NCBI RefSeq assembly: GCF_037975245.1
Contig: NC_092574.1
Coordinates: 16,285,213-16,349,212 of the forward strand
DNA length: 64,000 bases
Direction of reading: 5' to 3'
Origin: Apostichopus japonicus
Taxonomy: Eukaryota; Echinodermata; Holothuroidea; Aspidochirotida; Stichopodidae
The position numbers and the translations under genes were made by a program. This document shows positions 27,901-40,876 of the stretch, one piece after another. Positions within the stretch are counted from its first letter, which is position 1. Each line of letters opens with the position of its first letter. Under the pieces are notes generated by a model. It ran no database searches, was not told where the DNA came from, and saw only the letters and a list, made by a program, of their open reading frames with translations.

Positions 27901-30900
27901 AGTAATGTATGAAGAATTTGAAGATTAAATTAGATGGAATATGAAACAGTAGAAAAACGAATAAGAAACTTTATTTCTGAATCAAACTCTGGTTTATTTA
28001 TTCCCAAATTGTCAAATTTCTTGCAATTACTTTAAATGGGCAGGCAACTTTAAGTTACAACTTAACAAGCACGACAGAGAATCTAAACTTGGGTCGGTTC
28101 ATGGATCTAACACTTTATCTTGTCCCTTCTGCCAGAAAGAGATCTGAAAAAGAATAGAATTCACTAGAACATTCAACGATTAAATGTGTAGTTTAGGGAA
28201 ACACACCCAAATATGTATCAATTATTTAAGGGTGAGGAATGTGTCTGATATATAATTCACCTCTGACAAGAAGAGAGAACTGGCAGTTGGCTTCATTGCC
28301 CGTTTCGTCAGTTGCGCTGTAATGTACCGTGTAATAGTTAGCATCCTGGTAGGTCCCTATGTCAGGTCCTCCGGTCTTTACTACTGGCACAGTGGCACCA
28401 GAGTTATCCGATGCTGTGGGCTCATCCCAAGTCACTCGAGCAGACGTCTCCCCTGCATCCGCATAAACTACAACCGACGTTGGACACTGTAAAACCGGTC
28501 TAGATGTATCTATAGAATCAGAAATTTCAATACGTACCCAATCAAGAAACAACCAGTATGATAGAACTAAAGCCTATATAGGTAAGAGGGCAATGTGGTC
28601 AAGTGGTTAAGGCAGTGGACTTGTGATCTAAGGATTACAGGTTCGAGTCCTGGCCTGATCATTGCGTTGTGTCCCTTGGGCAAGGTACTATATCTCCATT
28701 GCCTCTCTTCACCCAGGTGTATAAATGGGGACTTGCGAGGTGACTTGCAAATATGTTTGCGTGCGCCAGTTTTAGGCTGTACCAAATGGGAAGTCCCCGG
28801 GGGACACGCGGCTGTGGTGCACTGTGTTGCCCCAGGAGAGATTGTTTGAATTGTGCACACTTTGGTGTGTAGGTGTGACAAGTTACCAATGACCAGGGTC
28901 AAGTTGTGAAGTCGTGTGAGAGGGCCTTGGCCCTGCAACAAGACTGTAAACCTAACATAAATTAAGGATGGAGCACTAGCCAACTAAATTATATTTCACA
29001 AAATCTTCAGCCGCTGTGTCAATTTTGCAACGATTAATTACAAACTCACAGAGGCTTGCTAGTTCTGCTAGACTGTAGAAGTCAAAAAGTTTGTTCCATA
29101 TATGTAGATATTTTTCTTGTAAAAAGAAAACTTACGAGCCAAAGTGACTCTTTAGTTTGGGCCTTGCATCGGCAAGGTGTATGACACTGACACTTTGTAT
29201 ACTTTTAAACTCCATATTTATGTGCATCCTGTTATCAACAGTCGTCAACAGTTTTGTAGACAACACAGAGAAGATTGGCTAGTTCAACAGCTTCCAGGGT
29301 AAGGAGGGATTTCACTGTTATATCATCACACCTAGAGAAGCAACTGCTACGATGGTAAAACCCATTTAATAGAAGAAGGAAAAACCTTTGCGAGATTGAC
29401 AAGCATGAAAGGGAGTATTGTATTCATTGGTAGACCAAGCACCTGTACAAGTTGTCTTTCGTCCCTTAGTGTATTTAGGGGACCTCCTATTCCACTTGAT
29501 TCCGTGACCAGGCACACGGTTTTTAAAGTGGGAAGTGATGCTCTTGGTATAAATTTCTTAGAGGGATATGGTATCATTTCTTCACATATGGGATGAATTG
29601 CATGTTACCTAAGATGGAGAATATTACAAGGCTTCTAAAGTTGTAATAAACTTGTAATGGCGACTCATTTAATAGTAAACATGGAAAGGAATCACATGTG
29701 TTTAAGCAATTATATCATATCGTCATAAGAATCATCAATCAACAACGGCAAATCGTACCTTAGAAATCATGGACAGGCCACAAATTGGCTTTGTTCTATC
29801 CCAATTTGGTCGATCCTTTTCGAAAGGCAAATCAGATTTAAAAAAAAAAAAACATTTTATTTGGACTGTGTATTCATTTTCTGCCATGTATTTGACAATG
29901 TGTTTTTGTTTTTTTTTCTTTTATTGTTAAGTGCTATGATCATATTTGGAATAGAGCTATATCAAGCATTGTATTTATAAAGTCAGCCTTTGAATTTTGG
30001 AATGGAATACAGTCTGCATTTCGCAAGCAAATAATTCCACTTGTATTAGACATATATATTGATCAGCAGTCAATTTTACTACGCTTTAATAAGCAACCAC
30101 AAAAGTGGGAGGAATCAGCAAGGGCTCATGGATTATAACTTACACGTCAGGTGGATGCCAATTAAACATTTCAAATTAAATTTTGAATCTTTCAATTTAG
30201 AAAGTCATTTCAGATGGGAAAACTGAAGATTGCTCTTGGATGAGAAACCCACCTTGCTATGACCCGGCCGGATATCAAACCAGGATCCTCTCGATTGCTA
30301 TGCCTTATTGCTTTATCCACTCGGCCACAGCAACGGGATTATATATGAAAGTCACCAGTATTGCTACCAAGAAATGCTATAAATTCAAATAATGGTCACT
30401 CCTGATGAATTTCAGTGAAAACCGACCCTCAAGGTCCCGAGGGGGTTCAGTACCTCTAAGGAATTACATCAGAAAGCAATTTTTAAGCCATTCTATAAGT
30501 TAGAGGAGTCAATTGTTCTTGTGGAACTTAAGTCAGTGTTGTACCTTCTCTAATTTGGCTGAAAATCAAACTAATTTTTATCATTGTTGCACCACATATG
30601 AAAGTAAAATTGTTAACTACACAAACTGAGTGGAACATGCCATGTTTCCTAAAAAATCGCATACCAATGACATTATAAAAAAAAGTCAGCAGTTTACCTT
30701 TACAGGTTGGCTGAGCACCCGACCATGTTGTGCTGGCACTGCATATCCTGCTGTTGATGTGACCGGGTGCAATGGAGTAGCCCTCAATACAGTCATAGAC
30801 ACAAGTACTTTGGTATTGGTTACTATTCGTACAGCTGACTGAACCATACGGTATGTCGGTCAGTGCTGGATTACATGTCGCAGCTGCAAATAAAAACATA

Positions 30901-33900
30901 AAAATAACAGAAATGTAAAACAAAGTTGAATGATGAAACATGAACTTGACATGATTCATACATGGAAGTTTAATAAAAAGAGAGGTTTAAAATTAATTAG
31001 CATAAAGACACGTCGCAGATGCAAAGTTCTTTTAAAGAAAATACATCAGGCAAGTAAGGCAATTTTTGGAAATATTTGTCTTCTTTGAAAAGAGGAACAT
31101 CACATTATTCAAACGATATATGTGGGCTTGCAATTAGGGGTCAACTTATTAAGTAAATTAATTAAAAATTTCAACAGATTTCTAATGAATTATCACACCC
31201 AACAAATGTACTTGACCAAAACATGGAGCATACGTTATTACTATACCTGAACATTGAGCCCTAGTTCCTGACCACTCGCCATTGCTTTGACAGGTTGTGG
31301 ACGAGCTTCCAACCAAGTCATATCCAGGCATACAATAGGTATTACATTCCGATCCATAGACCATGCCATGAGAGCAGGAGACAAATCCATGATTAGGCGC
31401 ATTAAGGAAGGAACATGTAACAACTGTTCAAACAGAAATATATGCAAACAACGTGATTAATTGATACATCATAGAACATAGCAAAGAACGAATATTAGCC
31501 TAAATTACTCTAGTGGACATGTATAGAAATTTAAGGGAGAGGGAGAACTTGGACTTCTGTGCTTGCTTGCTTGTGGAAAGGTGGATTGGTAAGGGTTGGT
31601 GGGGGGGGGGGGGGGGGTTGGGTGGTGGATGTAGTCTGGGCTTTCCTTGTGGTATCTAGAATATTTGTAAGTCGCCACTCAACCACCTTACACTAATCAC
31701 AAAAAAATAATGAGTTATATAGACTGCGGATAGTCCACAGTTTTATCATTTTGTCTACCAATTAGTCAAAATGTATTCTTGCTTCTCTCTATTACAAGAT
31801 ATAACACTCTATTCTAAATGGGTTGCGACACGTAAATGGAATCCCCATCTGCTTGCCCTCCCATTCGGTATTTGCTTGCTCCAAACTAGTAAAATAATCA
31901 GCAGAAATATTTGGTTAAATTTCACTGTTCTTTTGGCAAGTCTGGGTGGACTTACAGAGGCTGATAATTTCTTTTCCAGTACCTTTAAGTCTTTTGCTGA
32001 TGATGCATTTTCTTTGTTTGCTAATTAAGCCAAAATAAACTTATAAGCACCTCTGACATGAATGAAAAAGACACAACCATTTTCCAGTATATTGCCAGCT
32101 TTGTCCTTGGCACTGTAAGAGATTTTGTGCGGAGAACCTTGTACCGTAAAGTAGTCTCCGGGTTCACCAGATCCAGTCCCTAGCCATTTCCTGTAAGATT
32201 GAAAAGCTAGACAAAATAATAGCAACCCAAAACATAGTTCACATTTGAGAATGCAAGGAGAACCTGATCCCAGTTAAATTGGCCAAATAGTGTGAAACAC
32301 TCACATAGTCAATAGGGGACCATTGCAATCTTCATCTCCCTCTTAAGGAGGAATCCTGATCCCGCAATTGTGAAGTATCAGTGAACAACTTTGTACAGTT
32401 TCTACAGCCAAACATTGAAACTTACGTTGCAAAACCACTGCCTTTGTCACCAAAGACAACGTCAAGCTTCTTGTCCCATCTGACCCTTACTCCACTCTCC
32501 TTTGCATTCGCGATGACATATTTATTTTTTGGACATTTTATGCGGTATGGTGGGCTACGGTCAGGCGCTGAAATATTACGAAGGAAATTTTAATCGAGAA
32601 TTATTTCGAGGCAATGTTGCATCCATCTTTCTCTTCTAAAATGTACATTTATTATACTATCTCAATAGGTGGGAATATCAGACAGGATAAGATGGCTCTT
32701 TAATAGTCGGAGATACCACTGGGAAAGATCTTGATTTTCAAGACACTTAAATGTCAAGAGTTTGAATGATCTTGTCATTTTTGATGAGACAGGCCCGGAA
32801 AAATATGTTACAGTACCCAGTTTCCCAAACTAAATTGTCTTGATTTCACTTAACTAGTATCTAAGACCTAAAAACACCTATTCTATGCTCCATGGTGATG
32901 ATTGACTGATCTAATTGCAATTGATTGTAATTTGATTTGAATGCAATTGATTGCACACTGAATAAAGGTTAGTAAACAACAGGGGCGTATCCAGGATTTT
33001 CCAATAGGGGGGGCGTCAGGCATGAATGATCGCCGTCCTGGGGGATGGGTCTAAGGGGAGGGGTGTACAATTTTGGCTTTTGAAGGGCTGAAATACAAAA
33101 TGGTGCCATATGCATGGGCAGCGATCCGTACTTCCGAGTGGGGGGGGGGGGATATGACCTTGTTGACTAAGCGTAGCGCCACCATGGGTTGGCGCGAAGC
33201 ATACAAGAAAATTTTGGGATTAACAAATCCTCTAGATGGCCGGAAACGGCACTTCCCGAGGTTTCTAAGCGGCATATACCCAACTTTAAAATAGGGATGT
33301 CATGTCCGAAATATCTCATAATCAGGATCCAAAATACCTTTTTTTTAATTTCGGGTGTTATTTTGGGAAAATTGCCCCTGTCAATTTTGTTTCAGGCGCA
33401 ACGTTAGGTTAGAATGTTCGAGAGCTCTTTTATATTATTCGATGAAGAAAATGGCCTCATGCAGACTATTATAGGCCTATACACATGCAATACACAATTA
33501 CACATAGTTACATTCCTAGGTACCGATTGCTAGGGCATCCAGGTGAAACGTGCATTAAGCATTACCCTTGTAACATGAGATTCTCAGCTGTTCGAGGGAA
33601 CATGTACGTGTGTAGGCCTACTATAGGGCCTATATGAATACTATGAGGGTGCATATATGTACTATATCAATACCGTGGGCGCAATAATACATTTTGTTGT
33701 TATAGGGCCAATGAAGCCTACAGTCAACTATTCTTGCTTTATAAAGACGCTTTATTTGAAAAGATCGCACTGCGTTTATGGTAGGCGAGAAATGAAGCTA
33801 AAAAAGAGCCGTAGATTAACGATGATGCATAAATGTAGGCATGAAAATATTCTTATCCCTGGCATTTGGCGGGGGGGATATGGTGTATTACATCCCCTCC

Positions 33901-36900
33901 ACCCATTTTCATGGCGGGATATATCCCCCCTTCCCCCCAGGATCGCCGCCCATGGCCATATGTGATCCATTTTTCGACCTTAATAATAAGCAACATTTCC
34001 AGTAAATATGGACACAAAATGCACAATTTAGTATGGCTGGCATGTCACTTAGTGTTTATAGTGATAATACAAACACAATTACCATCTATGTTTCTAAAAC
34101 TATTATGCCGCCGAACTTCGCCAGAACCTTTTTTTGGCAAACAAAAAATAAAGCATACGGGAGGGAGGGGGGGGGGTTGAGCGATCACCGACATCTCACT
34201 TAAAGGTCGTCATCAATTTTTTTTTTTTTTTTTTGCTAAACTTTTTTTTTTTGGTGACAGCCGATAGGGGGGGGCGCGCACCTGTTGCGCCCCCCCTGGA
34301 TACGCCCCTGAACAACAACACACACATTTATCAAGCAAGACTCATAGGGAAACAAGTAATTTTGTGACTGAGAGGATTTTTACTGTCAGATTCCACCATA
34401 AACATCATACACTGATCTAGTTTAGTGCCGCTTACGTTTTCCATCTAGAAACTTTCTTAAGTCTATGAACCACTTCCCTCATCACAAATAACCAAATATA
34501 TTGTTGCAGAATACAGAAGCTGCTATACCCTTTTGCCTTGTGTACCAGCAGCATTTTGCTGTTTATCTTATATCAGGTAGCATATTACAAGCATTTCTTG
34601 CAATAACAAAAGTTAAACATCGATGGAGGCCCAGGCATTGCATAGGGTAAAAATATTGTCTTGTGCAATTAGTTTAGTTTAGAGACCCAAGGATCAGAAA
34701 AACTTACAAAATGCATATTTGGGACCCTATCCATGTTAGATCGTTGATGAACACCGGCTTATTTCAAGCCTTCTCTTTTCTTAACCGTGATGAGAGTGTA
34801 TGCCCCAGCATCTGACCACTTTCTTAAATACTGAGGTAGGCAAAGAACCCATTCAACATCACTGCAGCCATGACGAACAAAATTGTTTCGAAACAAATTC
34901 CAGAAACAAACCCCATTTCCCAAATTCACAAACCAGCAATAACAAATCCACACTGCATACTTTGCACATCACCACTGCACTGCAGCGATTTTCGAATAGG
35001 TCAAGAGAATCTGGCTCCTGGCGGAATTTTGATCCTGGAACCTAAGGATTGTGAGGCAGACACTCTTACCGCTGAACCAAGCCTTTGGCAAGTTTTGGCA
35101 TCTTGATCAAGCTTCATAAAACTATCTATCTATATGGTCATTGGAAAGTATACTTGGGTGTATAGGGAGCAAAGAGGCATGCATTACCCATCACCCGTCT
35201 TCCCCTTCTCATCCTCGGTCATTTATTACCATAACAAATAACAGATTCAATTAATAGTTAATGATCCCAGATTTTGTATGGAGTCGGTAGAGGGGCAAGG
35301 AACAAGTACGTTTTATCAGTAAATGTTATAGTTCAACCAATGTAACTTACGTGGGCCTCGTCTCCTCCTGCAACCATCTGTAAATGAGAGCATAGATTGA
35401 ATAATGCTACACAGAGAGGCAGAATAGAAAATGAAAAGTATGATGAAAGGTTTCTTGGAAGTCATGTATGCAAAATTACTGTACAAAATGTACTTTTATC
35501 TTAATGACTTTCTAACTCTTTAATCCAAGTGGTATACATTGCAACATGAAATCAAAAGGTTAACAACCATGAGACAAGAACAGCACTGAATAAGAATTAT
35601 CAGACATGTGTCATGATGATTAATCTAATAATCTGCCTACAATTTGTCAACAAAACCTATGAAAACAGTGTCCATCTAAATTCAAAATCATACTACTAGT
35701 AGTAGTAGTAGTACTAGTAGTACTGGTCAGTTGTACATTCAATCAATGTTTGTTGATCAGTCTTATCATAACTGCCAAACTAGATCGGCCATATGAAAGG
35801 CTATTCTCATTCACTGTGGGGGATCCGTAGGCAGACTTGGTCAACAATAATTAAATTTATGGTTTTGCTTAGTCACAATTATAATATATATGTAAAGAAA
35901 ATACACAAAACAGCTTTCTAGGCTGAGCAATTGCAAAGTAGAAGTCTTGATATATTTCAATTCTGAGTTCTTAGTTATCAGTGACAGGTCAAATTGAGTA
36001 ATGGATAAGAGGTTATAATGTCACCTATAAATAGTTGGGTGGTCTAGGGATCATATTGTAAACCTACTGTCAATTTATTCCAGTTGACAAATGGACACCT
36101 GTATTGGAGGTTTATTCAATATAAGGATATAACAGTCACTGAATCCAGTAGTGCCTACTAGTAGTAGTAGTAGCATGGTGACTTCGAAGTTCGGACACTT
36201 AAGACTTAAAACACCCCAAAACTAAATCTTCTGGTATAAATCACCTGAAAATATACTTCATATGGTGAGAGAATTGTGTTATAGTACGATACACGGCCAA
36301 ACTTTCTTTCCTGCAAACTGTTTTCCCGTTGTTTTCCAAGAAGATTCTTCATGATTGTGGAACTGGTATTTCTTTGCTAGAGTATTGCGAAGTTTGGACA
36401 CGCAACCCACAGTGTGGCGCTGGTGATAAAATTGGTGACGCAGTTGCTCTTTCAGTAATTATAACAGACTTCATAGATCTTCGTCATTTTATTGACAAGT
36501 ATGTAAGTAATTTCTTGCACACGGGTCATTTTGGAGAGAAAATAACTGTAGCTTCGTACTTTTTGGTGAAATGTGGCTCTTCCTGTAGGTTTTCATGGTG
36601 AAATCGTGTATTTCTTAGGGTGTCCGAACTTCGCAGTCTGCCGAACTTCGCAATACTGACTATACTACTACTAGTAGCATGGTGAGCTCATAATTGACGC
36701 ACTTAAGGATATGAATAAAGATGTCTATCAACGAAAATTCCAAGTCACTCAACTGTATGCTTTTTACATATGTATAGTTCTTCAGGAATGTAATATTCTC
36801 AAAATATTTATTACTCTGTGACTACACAACATACAATTGAGAAGAATTTGACCACATGTCTGCGGTATACGTGTCAAGTTCATTCATTCTAAATTGACAC

Positions 36901-39900
36901 ATTCGCTAACTAACTGTAGTGAAGGCCTAAGTATACATCCATTGACTTTGAATGCTGTTTGCTATGATCTGAGCCTCTAAGTCTAAGCTCAGACAGGTTA
37001 GGTCCCATTGAGTACTAGTGGTATCATACTGAGGTAAGTTTAGTTATTTTTGGGGAGTAAAGATTTCCAATGCCCAAAAATATGTGCAAAACTGTGGGGA
37101 GGGTGTTAAAAGATTAAACAACAGTTTGATCAGCATAATATAGTCAGTATTGCGAAGTTCGCCATACTGCGAAGTTCGGGCACCCTAAGAAATACACGAT
37201 TTTCACCATGAAAACCTACAGGAAGAGCCAAATTTCACCAAAAAGTACGAAGCTACAGTTATTTTCTCTCCAAAATGACCTGTGTGCAAGAAATTACTTA
37301 CATATTTGTCAATAAAATGACGAAGATCTATGAAGTCTGTTATAATTACTGAAAGAGCAACAGCGCCACCAATTTTTACCAGCGCCACACTGTAGGTTGC
37401 GTGTCCGAACTTCGCAATACTCTAGCAAGAAATACTAGTTCCACAATCACGAAGAATTTTCTTGGAAAACAACGTGAAAACAGTTTGCAGGAAAGAAAGT
37501 TTGGCCGTGTATCGTACTAAAACACAATTCTCCCACCATATGAAGTATATTTTCTGGTGATTTAGACCAGAAGATTTAGTTTTGGGGTGTTAAGTCTTAA
37601 GTGGCCGAACTTCGAAGTCACCATCCTACCTGATGTGGATCAAAACTCACCTAATATGTAATTTGGCTGCAAAAAGTTTAGGATGCCTGCTGTATCGTTG
37701 CTAGTAATATTTGAAGGTGCATCAATTACGAAGGTGCGTCAATTACGAAGCCTTTATCATTCTGTACTAGGCTAGCCTATATTACTAATTCGTACCGTGG
37801 CGTAACGCTAGGCCTAGCCTATCACACATAGTTTCTGCGTCCCAACGCCTATCCTACCAATACCAACGCAGTAAGTTCTGTGTGTGTGTGACGAACAGTT
37901 AAAAACACATCCTCGCCATTGGTTTGATTAGTTCCATTTTAATAATTTTTTTATAAAACCTTCCGTTTTATTTTGCGTCAATCACTCCTTATTACCAGCA
38001 GTGTTACAATGTTATTTTGTAAACTCTTTCATATAGGGTATTATAGTGGTATTCATGACCGCTCGATTCACCGACGCTTCCATGAAAAGGTCGCCAATAG
38101 CAAAGAAGGATATAATGCCTTGGCTACTATTTTGGCGGGCAGTCAAATTGGTGCGCCGATTGCACACGATACACTGTTTTCTCAAAAAGCTGCATACAAT
38201 GACCACCCCGACCACTGAAGGTCATATTGCCGTGACTCCAACGCCATTTCGTCGTCAGAGAAATAACCATGTTAAACAAAAGGCCGTGGCTATTCTTACA
38301 ACGAGTCGTAACAATTATTTATAAACTAGTCTTACGACAAAGGCAAATTCAAGCGCAGTAAAGTAAATAAAGCAACTGCGCATGTAGTAGGGGTAACCCT
38401 AACCCTAAACATAACCCTAAACCTCAATCCTAACCCTTACCCTAACCCTAACCGTAAATTATTGTTTCTCCTCGTCGTAAAAATAGTACTCCTGGTCATG
38501 AAAATAGCAACTGCGCATGCGTAGTCGGGGATTATTCTTACGACTAGTCGTAACAATAGCCACTTTGTAAACAAAATAGCTATAGTAGAGCTGGCGAGGA
38601 TTCGGTCCTCGGGCCTCTGGGTAAGTTCCGGCCAGCACGCTTTCGCTGCGCCACTATGCATCAGTTTAAAAAATAGCGGACACTTTTCATGACGCATTTC
38701 ATCTTATTGTAAAATGTGCCTACTGAGAAAAAGACAAAATGTGCCTTTATGTCAAAAAAGCTGTTGTCAGTGTATGCCATACGTGATGTGATAGAAACCA
38801 GAGTAAAGAAGAATTATATTACTCTCAAAGGGAGATAAAATACACCATGTTCGATACGACTGAAAAGAGAGGGGAAATACCTTTCACTCTAAAAAGAATA
38901 GAGAAATAACCAGAATGCAAAATGTAATATGGTTTCGATGATGTAACATATGAGCAGTTTTCTTCATGAATCTGACGTAATGTATAGTGATTGTTTACAA
39001 GGGTTTCACAATTTGACCTCTGATGACCCTAAATGACCTTTGACCTTCACCAAAAACAATAGGCTTCTTAAACTCAATGTGGTACTTCTACACAATAAAT
39101 TAGTGGTCGGCCCAAGTTTCCGCCAGTATTGAGATATCGTGAGTACAAGTTTTTCACAATTTGACCCCTGGTGACCCCAAATGACCTTTACCCAGCACAA
39201 AGGCTTCTTTTATACAATGTGTTACTCCTACACCATATATGAGGTCTGCCAATGTTCCCCTTCTTTAGATATCGTATTAACGAGGTTTTCACATTTTGAC
39301 CCCTGGTGACCCCAAATAACCATTGACATCTGCCAAAAAACATAGACTTCTTGTACTCAATGTGGTACTTTTACACACTAAATATGAGGTCTGCCCAAGC
39401 TTTCTTCTTGAGATATCGTGTTTACAAGGTTTTCAAAATTGTACCCCTGGTGACCCCAAATGACCTTTGACCTCCACCACAAACAATAGGCTTCTTTTAC
39501 CTAATGTGGTACTACTACACACTAACTATGAACTTGTATGAAGTTGGTCCGAACTTCCCTTCTTGAGATATCGTGTTTACAATCTGGGCGTCACAAACGC
39601 ACACACATACGCCATCAGGAATGCAAAAGTTACGATTATCATCGAAACCAAAAAGGACAATTTAATTGGTATTGTGTGTTAATTATGACAGCAGGAAATA
39701 TTGACCCTTGAAACCAAACACGCTATAAGATTTTGCAAAGTCTTCGATGTGGATAGGGGATAGTGTACTGTGGACCCATCTCATATAACGTTTATGACAG
39801 CATTTGAAATTTCTTCAGTTGTTACCATTTCATAAGACATTCCTTTGGACTAACAAGTACGTTGTAAACTCAAACCGTTATTGTAAATAGATACAACCAG

Positions 39901-40814
39901 CTGAGTTGCGGTGCGATGACCGACGAGAGTGGGTTATTCGATGATGAACGGGAAATTCGACTCTAGCGTGATTGTAACTATAGCCTGATGTAACTTAGAA
40001 TAAACCTGTATAAAGTATATATGGAGATTGATATATAACTACAGCGTATATCAAAATAGGGCAGGGGATACTACCCACCCAACCCCCACCCACTTCGCCT
40101 TTATCCCTTCAATCAATGAACATGTACAAATTAGCCAGAAAATCAAGTTATTACAAACTAAATGGGCTCACTGTTTCATGGTACGTCGTTTACTTTTACT
40201 GCCCATTGCACAAACTCACTGGATTCTGGCGTCGTCGCTGGATGTAGGTCGAGGTGCGTCTAAAGCTTGGTTTTTACCTCCATATGGTTATGCGAACATG
40301 GATATACATCATGGAAATTCAATCCGATTTGCACACGGTAAGTATTTATACAAAATTATTTGGAGTACGATAGGAAAGAACAACCATTCGATCGTAACTG
40401 ACTGGCCATTTTGGTCATGATAATAGTTAATAATTCCTCATAATTGCGCCAATTCAAAAGGTGACCTATAACATTGGGAAGTAATAGTTCGCTGTTGAAT
40501 GTTTCCCCACAATTTTTATTTACCTTATACAAGGTAATAAACCGCAAGATTTCTCTTCATACGATCGAAGAATGTTTTTAAATTGTAAAAAGACCCTGAT
40601 AACGATCAAGATCAAATCTTCATTTCCGATTACATAGGAAAGGTAACTGTTACGGTTGGGCAGAAAATGAACACGGGAAAACCCCAGACATTCATAAGTT
40701 TGCAGGGGCTGGGCAACATTCCCCTCATGCATGGCTTCAATAAACGATATATGCTTCTTGAAATTGATATCGGAACAAGCATTCATGTATGCAATCAAAT
40801 CACAGAACGCATAG

Positions 40815-40876
<62 letters not shown>

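Noticed and set aside
28595-28665. Functional tRNA gene
   Set aside because: A and B boxes are present, but no cloverleaf can be closed and the sequence continues into a SINE body with a second copy at 19135.
36329-37388. Matching small frames in both foldback arms (LRHFIDKYVSNFLHTGHFGE)
   Set aside because: Shared because the arms are inverted copies; no domain and no catalytic motif of a transposase.
40028-40420. 130-codon plus-strand frame in intron 1
   Set aside because: No domain, no repeat of its pattern elsewhere and no codon signal I trust.
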